NCBI GenBank assembly: GCA_051418075.1
Contig: JBPRGG010000093.1
Coordinates: forward strand, 1 to 56,454
DNA length: 56,454 nucleotides
Source: JBPRGG01 sp051418075
Lineage (GTDB): Bacteria > Bacteroidota > Bacteroidia > Cytophagales > Cyclobacteriaceae
Reading direction: 5' to 3'
Positions within the stretch are counted from its first letter, which is position 1. Every line of letters starts with the position of its first letter. The notes under the pieces are model-generated. The model did not search any database. It saw only the letters and a list, made by a program, of their open reading frames with translations, and had not been told where the DNA came from. Position numbers and translations under genes: made by a program. This document shows, piece after piece, positions 50,801-56,454 of the stretch.

Positions 50801-51922
50801 ATGGTGCAAATTCTTTTCTTGATTCTATTTCCGCTTTTAATTTTATTTATTTATAAACATTTAAAATTATTGAAATGGATCAGTCCTGTGGTCTGGTGCT
50901 ATGCCACTGGTTTATTTATTGCCAATACTTCCCTGATTGATTTGGACAAAAACCTTACCATCACCGTATCGGAAATAAGCATTCCTCTGGCTATTGCACT
51001 GATTCTTTTTTCCATAGATTTCACCAAATGGTTCAGAACGGCCAGAACTGCTGCTTTTTCATTTTTTTTAGGAATTTTGGGTGCCACATTTAGTTCAGTT
51101 TTAGCTGCTTATATTTTTGCCGGACATACAGAGGAAATCTGGAAAATAGCAGGTATGACCATCGGAGTATATACCGGAGGTACTCCCAATATGTCGGCCA
51201 TTGGTTTGTCCCTTGATGTGAGTGAAGAAACATTTATCCTGGTCAATGCAGCGGATATTTTTTTAGGGGGGATATACCTGGTATTTTTATTAACCATTGC
51301 TCACCCGTTACTTAAAAAAATACTGCCGAGATATCAGTTTAAATCTCAGCATCATACAGCCGTGGAACAAAATAAAGGGCTTAGCCATTATCAATGGCCT
51401 GAACAGTTAAAATATATTATAATCGGACTGGTCCTGGGGGCTTTAGTGCTAGGAATTGCAGTAGGGTTTAGTTTTTTGCTTTTAGAAAGACTTTCTGTGG
51501 TTTCCATTATTCTGGCAGTAACCAGCCTGGGCATCCTGGGATCATTGATCGCACCAGTCAGAAAACTTCCGGGTACTTTTGATACAGGTCAATATCTTTT
51601 GCTTATTTTTTGTCTTTCTATAGGTTCACTGGCGGATTTCAATTACATCATAGATCAAAGCTCCGTCATTTTTTATTTTTGCCTGATAGCCATGTTCGGA
51701 GCCATTTTAATTCATCTGGGATTGGCCTATATATTTCGTATTGATGCTGATACCATGCTGATCACGTCAGTGGCAGGAATATATGGACCTGCCTTTGTGC
51801 CACCAGTAGCCAATGTAATGAAAAATCAGGAAATCGTCATTACCGGATTAACTACTGGCATCATTGGCTATGCTGTGGCCAATTATTGGGGGTTACTGGT
51901 AGCGTATCTGTTACAGCCATAA
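50801..51922 (+). CDS. DUF819-family membrane protein
   Basis: This 373-residue protein has about ten to twelve hydrophobic segments. Family-like stretches are IPLAIALILFSIDFTKW near 67-83, the glycine/asparagine block GVYTGGTPNMSAIG near 122-135 and the C-terminal YGPAFVPPVANVM with GIIGYAVANYWG. DUF819 proteins resemble sodium-dependent transporter folds; the substrate is unknown. It is a single gene, convergent with the STAS-like gene on its right. Confidence 0.88.
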   Translation: MVQILFLILFPLLILFIYKHLKLLKWISPVVWCYATGLFIANTSLIDLDKNLTITVSEISIPLAIALILFSIDFTKWFRTARTAAFSFFLGILGATFSSVLAAYIFAGHTEEIWKIAGMTIGVYTGGTPNMSAIGLSLDVSEETFILVNAADIFLGGIYLVFLLTIAHPLLKKILPRYQFKSQHHTAVEQNKGLSHYQWPEQLKYIIIGLVLGALVLGIAVGFSFLLLERLSVVSIILAVTSLGILGSLIAPVRKLPGTFDTGQYLLLIFCLSIGSLADFNYIIDQSSVIFYFCLIAMFGAILIHLGLAYIFRIDADTMLITSVAGIYGPAFVPPVANVMKNQEIVITGLTTGIIGYAVANYWGLLVAYLLQP

Positions 51923-51930
51923 AGAAAGAG

Positions 51931-52013
51931 AAAAAGGGGCTTAAGGTAAAAAAACAAATCTAAAAAATATGCCAAAATTGTAAAGTACTGCTCCTTATAT
52001 CAGCCCCTTTTTT
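51931..52013. terminator. Possible bidirectional terminator between convergent genes
   Basis: AAAAAGGGGCT (51931-51941) is complementary to AGCCCCTTTTT (52002-52012), with a further AGG/CCT pairing inside and a loop of about 60 bases. On both strands the stem ends in a T tract, and it lies between the ends of the DUF819 gene and the minus-strand gene at 52035. The long loop is unusual. Confidence 0.5.
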
Positions 52014-52034
52014 GAAAAATTTTAGTCTAAAAAA

Positions 52035-52463
52035 TCAAATCGCTAAGCGTATCCCAGTTGGTAACTTGTTTTCAAATGCCACAATATTGATTTTAATATT
52101 ATCATTAAGCCGGTTTTTTAACAGCTTATCATATTTTAATAATTGATTAAACTTCTTCTTAGCCTGAATTTTAGTAAGAATAGTCACCTGACAGTTACAA
52201 GTCAGCTTATTTGAAGGTCTGGTGTTTTGAAAGATCATAAGCCAGTTCTTGATTAAATCAAAAAACTGAGCCGTACTCAGATCTTTAAAGTTAGATTTTT
52301 TAATCAACCATCGGCTTACCTGGTTTACTGCTGCTATATCCAACCCAACCTTCATGGTTTCACGGTAATGATTCAGATCCCCGGCCCCGTTAAATTCTAT
52401 TTCAATGGTCTGCGTTTCCTGGTTATACCTGCATATGGCTAAGCTGTTCATAAATTTTTTCAT
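52035..52463 (-). CDS. STAS/SpoIIAA-like protein, function unknown
   Basis: This 142-residue protein has no signal peptide. Its order (a strand-rich start ICRYNQETQTIEIEFNG, then YRETMKVGLDIAAVNQVSRWL, then DLSTAQFFDLIKNWL) follows the pattern of small Bacteroidota STAS/SEC14-like proteins in which a YR...L...WL...L...D...W arrangement is kept. Such proteins are thought to be regulators or scaffold domains. It lies 50 bases after the 82-residue gene on the same strand, behind an orphan response regulator. The fold is inferred from pattern only. Confidence 0.5.
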   Translation of the reverse strand: MKKFMNSLAICRYNQETQTIEIEFNGAGDLNHYRETMKVGLDIAAVNQVSRWLIKKSNFKDLSTAQFFDLIKNWLMIFQNTRPSNKLTCNCQVTILTKIQAKKKFNQLLKYDKLLKNRLNDNIKINIVAFENKLPTGIRLAI

Positions 52464-52513
52464 GTCTGGATCCTTTTGAATTTATAAATGCTTAATTAGT
52501 ACTAAGCACTTGA

Positions 52514-52762
52514 TTATTCCAGATAAGGCTGTAACAAGTCTGTATTTTGAAAACATTTGATACATATGATTACCTGGTCCTTAATATTCCAGTTCGAATG
52601 ACTCATGAATAATTCTACAAAAAAATTATCCAGTGCATACAATTCCACCAAAAAATTTGATGTTTTTCTACCACTCAGGAAAATCCCATGATGCCAGAGA
52701 TAATCTGCTTTTTCCCTGAACTGCATGGTTTGGTAATCCAATAATTTCCGATTCTTTTCCAT
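52514..52762 (-). CDS. Small conserved-looking protein of 82 residues, function unknown
   Basis: The frame begins at ATG 52762 (a TTG six bases earlier is less likely) and encodes 82 residues starting EKNRKLLDYQTMQFREKADYL. It is rich in aromatic residues, mostly helical, without signal peptide or membrane helix. I have a sense of similar short proteins in other Bacteroidota but cannot name a family. It is preceded by a strong hairpin with a T tract that ends 13 bases before the start, and followed by the STAS-like gene. Confidence 0.6.
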   Translation of the reverse strand: MEKNRKLLDYQTMQFREKADYLWHHGIFLSGRKTSNFLVELYALDNFFVELFMSHSNWNIKDQVIICIKCFQNTDLLQPYLE

Positions 52763-53057
52763 AAACAACTTTTAGAAAAAAATGAAATAAGAGAAATTCC
52801 CTTATTTCATTTCAAAGAAACTGAGCGGGTATAATTAATTTATATATCAAAAATCAGGAATAAATTTTTAATAGGGTAGACATAAAGATGTGATATTGAA
52901 AAATACCCTTAAAAGGGGAGGTAAAATTAGAAAATGAAATTCTACAGACCCTGTATCGGCTTTAGGACAGGAATATAATGTTTTTGCCGGCATTTAGCTT
53001 TATCCCGATTACTCAAAGGAGTACTCAAATTAATGTTTTTTGAACATTCACTATCTA
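52763..53057. other. AT-rich spacer before the 82-residue gene
   Basis: Apart from the hairpin at 52775-52812 I see nothing definite. A TTTCTTTG (minus strand, just upstream of the hairpin) differs from the TAnnTTTG box by one base and could start a transcript that must pass through the hairpin before the 82-residue gene. Confidence 0.5.
52775..52812 (-). terminator. Terminator or attenuator-like hairpin before the 82-residue gene
   Basis: On the minus strand AAATGAAATAAG pairs perfectly with CTTATTTCATTT (12 bp) around a 9-base loop and is followed by a T tract. It lies about 245 bases after the response-regulator stop and only 13 bases before the next start codon, so it could either end the regulator transcript or sit in the leader of the next gene as an attenuator. 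Confidence 0.7.
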
Positions 53058-53705
53058 TTATAATAGCCCATGTTGGGAGGCATATCTTACCAGTCCCGCG
53101 GTATTTTTGGCATTTATTTTTTGCAACAGATTACGCCGGTGAGTAACTACGGTATGGGTACTTATAAACAGCTTTTCAGCAATTTCACTATTGGTAAACC
53201 CCTGGGATATGAGCTTTAAAATATCCTTTTCCCTTTCAGATAATTTGGCTGCTGAAGGATCCTCATCATTTTCCTCCGGATTAATATTGATCAGCTGATA
53301 AGTAAGCTTTTTGGAGACTTCCTTGCTAAAATAACTGTCGCCACAGGCAATGGCTCGAATAGCATTGAAAAGTTCATCCTTACCTGTATTCTTTATTATA
53401 AAACCTGAAGCCCCAGCTTGAATAACTTCCAGAATCTGCTTATGGTGGACAAAACTGGATAAGATCAGAATATTTAAACGTGGGTATTGTTTTTTGATGA
53501 TTTTAGTAGCTTCTATTCCATTGATGTCTGGCATATCAATGTCCAATAAAATAACATCAGGTTGCTGGTCTTTTAGCTTTGTAATTAAATCACTGCCAGA
53601 ATTGGCTTCTGAAATTACTTGAATTCCATCTTGATCTAAAATTGATTTCAGACCCTCTCTAAAAAGCTGATGATCGTCCGCTATAATTATTTTAATAGGA
53701 TCCAT
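53058..53705 (-). CDS. NarL/LuxR-type response regulator
   Basis: This 215-residue regulator has a receiver domain (acidic Asp10-Asp11, phospho-acceptor Asp55 in VILLDIDMPD, Ser83/Ser84, Lys105 in GFIIKNTG) and a C-terminal LuxR-type helix-turn-helix (about 152-215, LSEREKDILKLISQGFTNSEI). It should bind DNA when phosphorylated. No histidine kinase gene is in the window, so its partner lies elsewhere. A well-formed TTG-N20-TAGGTTTG promoter precedes it. Confidence 0.94.
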   Translation of the reverse strand: MDPIKIIIADDHQLFREGLKSILDQDGIQVISEANSGSDLITKLKDQQPDVILLDIDMPDINGIEATKIIKKQYPRLNILILSSFVHHKQILEVIQAGASGFIIKNTGKDELFNAIRAIACGDSYFSKEVSKKLTYQLININPEENDEDPSAAKLSEREKDILKLISQGFTNSEIAEKLFISTHTVVTHRRNLLQKINAKNTAGLVRYASQHGLL

Positions 53706-53736
53706 TCAATATAGTTAATTATACCGCCTAACTACA

Positions 53737-53767
53737 CAAACCTATGTATAAACATATTGAATTACAA
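53737..53767 (-). promoter_or_regulatory. Promoter of the response regulator (TTG-N20-TAGGTTTG)
   Basis: On the minus strand TTG (53767-53765) and TAGGTTTG (53744-53737) are separated by 20 bases, matching the Bacteroidota -33/-7 pattern. The gene starts 31 bases after the box. Confidence 0.65.
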
Positions 53768-53911
53768 TTATGTTTATTGGCTGATTTAAATATACTTTAT
53801 TTTTTTTAATTGGGAAAGCGATTATTTAATAATCCATTCAAACGATTCTTTAAGCAATACAATCCTAACAGAAGGAGGTAATATTGATTTAAAAATTAAC
53901 AGAACCAAATA

Positions 53912-54955
53912 TTAGTTTTCCGAGACCTCATCATCTGGCATAAAAATAGAAATATCACTGTTTAAATAATGTCCATAAAGAGATTTGAAAACATGGATCT
54001 TTATACTATCATTTTTCAGAAAATAATCCCGGCTGATAAGTCGATAATTTTTATCGTAAGTATACTTTTCCTGCAGCGTATAATCCTTTGATGAGGCAAT
54101 ATCTCTCTGGTCCAGCAGATGAGGGTATTCTTTCAAATAATGGTAAGATATTTTTTCAGTATGGCCTGATTCCTTGTTTTTTACTTTTATAAATCTGATT
54201 TGGTTTCTTTCATTATAAAGAATCTTGACCTTTTTTAACAACCAGTCATCCAAACGGTACAGTTTTCTACTGGTCAATTTACCATCCAGGTAATGATCCT
54301 GCCAGCCCACGGTATCTTTCAACAGGTAATAATGTGAATAATTTTTAACATAATCCATATAATATTGCTGACCAGATTCCGTCTTTTGCTCCAGTTGCGT
54401 GACCATGCCATTGGGTGCATAGGTCAGGCGAGCCAATAATACTGGTTGAGTCTTTGATACAGAATCATGTACCAGGTAAAAATCTTCATTTTTGATATAC
54501 CGATCCAGGTAATTCAGGTTTTCAAGGTACTTAATGCCGATCCCGTTCAGGGATTTATATCGATGCACAGTGGTATAATCATCATAAACCGGCTGGTCTG
54601 GTGTAATCATATCTGTGGCCAAAACCATAGCATCGATAAGATTAGGGGCGGTAAAACTAAAATCCTCCTGCTCCAGGATAACTACCCCATCCATACCCAG
54701 CCCGGAGCCTTTTTCCTGCATTAATGCAGCCAGCCTTTTACTAGAGGGATTCCCTTTGATCGCCACTTTTAAATATTTCATTTCAAGGTAATCTTTTTGA
54801 GGCAATGCCTGATCCGGGTAAAACATTTCGGCTACAGGGTTGCTTCTTTCGGCTGGAATTACTGAAACATCTTTAGATTCAAAAACCTGGTAAGGATAAC
54901 ATCCGGAAAACTGAAGCAGTATAAGCAAAGCTAAAAAATGAGCACTTCTTTTCAT
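53912..54955 (-). CDS. Lipoprotein of unknown function
   Basis: This 347-residue protein has a signal peptide ending FSGC (Cys19). The mature part is rich in Tyr, Asp and Lys with repeated short strand-like segments (YRLDDWLLKKVKILYNERNQI, YTYDKNYRLISRDYFLKND) resembling the YD-type or toxin-antitoxin-like beta repeats loosely; I assign no family. It is a single minus-strand gene about 160 bases past the next gene. It is likely anchored at the inner or outer membrane facing the periplasm or outside. Confidence 0.7.
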   Translation of the reverse strand: MKRSAHFLALLILLQFSGCYPYQVFESKDVSVIPAERSNPVAEMFYPDQALPQKDYLEMKYLKVAIKGNPSSKRLAALMQEKGSGLGMDGVVILEQEDFSFTAPNLIDAMVLATDMITPDQPVYDDYTTVHRYKSLNGIGIKYLENLNYLDRYIKNEDFYLVHDSVSKTQPVLLARLTYAPNGMVTQLEQKTESGQQYYMDYVKNYSHYYLLKDTVGWQDHYLDGKLTSRKLYRLDDWLLKKVKILYNERNQIRFIKVKNKESGHTEKISYHYLKEYPHLLDQRDIASSKDYTLQEKYTYDKNYRLISRDYFLKNDSIKIHVFKSLYGHYLNSDISIFMPDDEVSEN

Positions 54956-55115
54956 GATAAGCAGTATTTTCTATCATGAACAAAGCGAAAATAATGCCAA
55001 AAATGTTATTTATTATAAAAAATATCATGGAAAATAGATGGTGATAGTAAATGCATACCTCTACAATCCCGCTTTTAATAGCTTATACATAATCCGCCTC
55101 AAATGAGGTTATGGA

Positions 55116-55385
55116 TTAGGCAGTCCCTTTGATGGCATTGACCAACTCCCGCCTGCTCATTTTGGCATTGGTGGCAATACCCATAGCTTCAGCCTTGATC
55201 AACAGTTCTTTCCGGCTCAGGTTATCCAGATCAACCTGCACATTGACAGGTTTGGTGGCTTTTTTGACTTTGCTTTTCTTTGATGAATGAACCAACCGGG
55301 CCACTTTCCCTCTGTTTAAGCCATAGCTGTTCAAAGCTTCGAATTCATCATCATAAAATTCCTGATGGCGATCTCTTTTTCCCAT
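55116..55385 (-). CDS. Basic protein with C-terminal SAP/Rho-N-like domain
   Basis: This 89-residue protein has an acidic N-terminus (EFYDDEFEAL), a lysine-rich middle (SSKKSKVKKATKP) and a C-terminal helix-extended-helix (LDNLSRKELLIKAEAMG, then KMSRRELVNAI) matching the SAP or Rho N-terminal domain. Such domains bind nucleic acid. A role as a small nucleoid- or RNA-associated protein is plausible. It is a single gene followed by a CCTC...GAGG hairpin near 55090-55118 without a T tract. Confidence 0.72.
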   Translation of the reverse strand: MGKRDRHQEFYDDEFEALNSYGLNRGKVARLVHSSKKSKVKKATKPVNVQVDLDNLSRKELLIKAEAMGIATNAKMSRRELVNAIKGTA

Positions 55386-55489
55386 TTTTGAAAATCCTGT
55401 TAAATAGAAAAATAATCTAAATTATATAAAAATATGAGGTTAAATTAAAAATATTTAAATTAAGCTTCAAGATAAATTTTAAAACGACA

Positions 55490-55520
55490 ATGTATTTTTT
55501 ATGTTTCAAAAAAAATACAT
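55490..55520. repeat. A/T hairpin in the spacer before the SDR gene
   Basis: ATGTATTTTTT (55490-55500) pairs perfectly with AAAAAATACAT (55510-55520) around a 9-base loop. It lies in the AT-rich 264-base spacer between divergent genes. Such a pure A/T stem may be incidental. Confidence 0.4.
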
Positions 55521-55649
55521 AGAATTATACTTCATTAAGATACACATTTCAGGTAAATTTTACAACAGCATAAATTAAATAAAAAAATAAAATTAATAAC
55601 CAGATTCCGGGAAATTGATTTTATACATTAAACACTAAAATGCTTATTC

Positions 55650-56351
55650 ATGTTGCAGCTTAATCAAAGGATCGCCTTAATTACCGGGGCCAGTAGTGGA
55701 ATTGGCTGGGGCATCGCCCGCGAATTCCACCAGAACCAAATGAAGCAGTATTTGGTGGATAAAAACCAACCACCTCAGCAGTTGGAACAGAGCGAATTTT
55801 TTCAGCTGGACTTGTTAAAACCTGGCAAGATCGATCAACTGACCCAACAAATTGACCCGGATCAAATGCCGGATATTTTGATTTGCAATGCAGGCCAGGG
55901 AATTTCTGAAAAAATATCAGAGGGTGATCCGGATAAATGGGAAAAAATCATTCAGCTAAATCTGATGGCTAATCTTCGCCTGGTAAGGGCATTTATCTAC
56001 TTTATGAAAGCCAAAGGCAGGGGAGATATTGTATTTGTCAGTTCTGTCTCAGCCAACCGGCCTCATCCTTACAACGGTATCTATACAGCCACCAAAGTGG
56101 GAATGGAAGCCATTGCAGAAACCATCCGGCTGGAGGAACAGCCAAATATCAGGGTCCTGACCATTGCTCCGGGTGTAGTGGATACAGGATTTTTCGATGC
56201 TACTGTAGGACCAGGCCAGTCTGTGGAGCAGATAGGGTGGGGAGCCCTGGATTCCTCAGATATTGCCCAGGCCGTTTTGTTTGCCATCAGCCGGCCCCCT
56301 CATGTATCCATCAATTATATTTCCATAAGACCATCAGCCCAACCGCTTTAA
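55650..56351 (+). CDS. Short-chain dehydrogenase/reductase
   Basis: This 233-residue classical SDR has the nucleotide-binding TGASSGIG (12-19), NAG at 80-82, and the catalytic Ser132, Tyr145 and Lys149 (YTATK). It should oxidise or reduce an alcohol/ketone with NAD(H) or NADP(H); the first acidic position after strand 2 (VDKN, about Asp37) mildly favours NAD(H). The substrate is unknown. It is divergent from the SAP-like gene and is the last complete gene in the window. Confidence 0.92.
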   Translation: MLQLNQRIALITGASSGIGWGIAREFHQNQMKQYLVDKNQPPQQLEQSEFFQLDLLKPGKIDQLTQQIDPDQMPDILICNAGQGISEKISEGDPDKWEKIIQLNLMANLRLVRAFIYFMKAKGRGDIVFVSSVSANRPHPYNGIYTATKVGMEAIAETIRLEEQPNIRVLTIAPGVVDTGFFDATVGPGQSVEQIGWGALDSSDIAQAVLFAISRPPHVSINYISIRPSAQPL

Positions 56352-56454
56352 ATTTTTGTAGTAGAAGTGAAATATTTACAAATAGCAGTTCGAAATTGCT
56401 AATTTGGCCCTTAATTAATATCTAAAAGTTATTTTTTTCGTTTACCCTATTGAA

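Overview
The window reads as ordinary chromosome of a Bacteroidota bacterium. I would place it near the Saprospiria/Chitinophagales side of the phylum, but the sequence alone does not settle the class. The phylum call rests on several points. There is a secreted protein ending in a type IX secretion type-B sorting domain. There is a TonB-dependent receptor with an N-terminal carboxypeptidase-regulatory-like domain paired with a DUF4249 lipoprotein. Promoters carry the Bacteroidota -7 box TAnnTTTG and genes mostly lack Shine-Dalgarno sequences. The dihydroorotase is of the DDQVHFREPG type. The DNA is AT-rich and gene-dense, and no rRNA, CRISPR array, prophage or intact insertion sequence was seen.

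Layout. 1-6.4 kb: dihydroorotase, tRNA-His with a clear terminator, a DUF3267 membrane protease-like protein, a membrane-anchored XRE regulator, a secreted esterase and an N-sulfoglucosamine-type sulfatase lipoprotein. 6.4-11.4 kb (minus strand): uvrA and glycyl-tRNA synthetase, each with a TATCTTTG box only a few bases before the start codon; two copies of a short dispersed repeat bracket uvrA. 11.6-14.9 kb: aminotransferase + DUF985 cupin (overlapping), a hemolysin III-family membrane protein, and a Tat-exported Rieske-like protein with odd cluster-ligand spacing. 14.9-21.7 kb: an RDD protein divergent from a tightly packed SpoIIM - membrane protein - DUF4129 - DUF4350 - MoxR ATPase - DUF58 operon, a typical envelope-associated MoxR cluster.

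21.7-25.9 kb: GNAT-like protein, lipoprotein, Tat-exported aldo/keto reductase, a second sulfatase and a possible 50-residue gene. 25.9-31.8 kb (minus strand): a WG-repeat protein and a large SBBP/PKD protein sent through the type IX system. 31.8-38.4 kb (plus strand): DUF6503 lipoprotein, AsmA-like protein, TonB receptor and DUF4249 lipoprotein, all envelope proteins. A 165-bp MITE-like inverted-repeat element follows. 38.7-40.2 kb: ArfB ribosome-rescue factor and an AI-2E/PerM-family permease. 40.4-46.3 kb: an overlapping DinB / ATP-grasp pair, a zinc-finger-TM-Cys-rich membrane protein and a large Vps10/BNR-propeller protein.

46.6-56.4 kb: TerB-like protein, HemW (TTG start), DUF2892 protein, M28 peptidase with PA domain, DUF819 transporter-like protein, a STAS-like protein and an 82-residue protein downstream of an orphan LuxR-type response regulator, a lipoprotein, a SAP/Rho-N-like basic protein and a short-chain dehydrogenase. 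The most useful leads are the MITE-like element, the repeat pair around uvrA, the Rieske variant, the DinB/ATP-grasp pair with the neighbouring zinc-finger membrane protein, the attenuator-like hairpin before the 82-residue gene, and the nearly leaderless promoters. I did not find a convincing entirely new multi-gene system.
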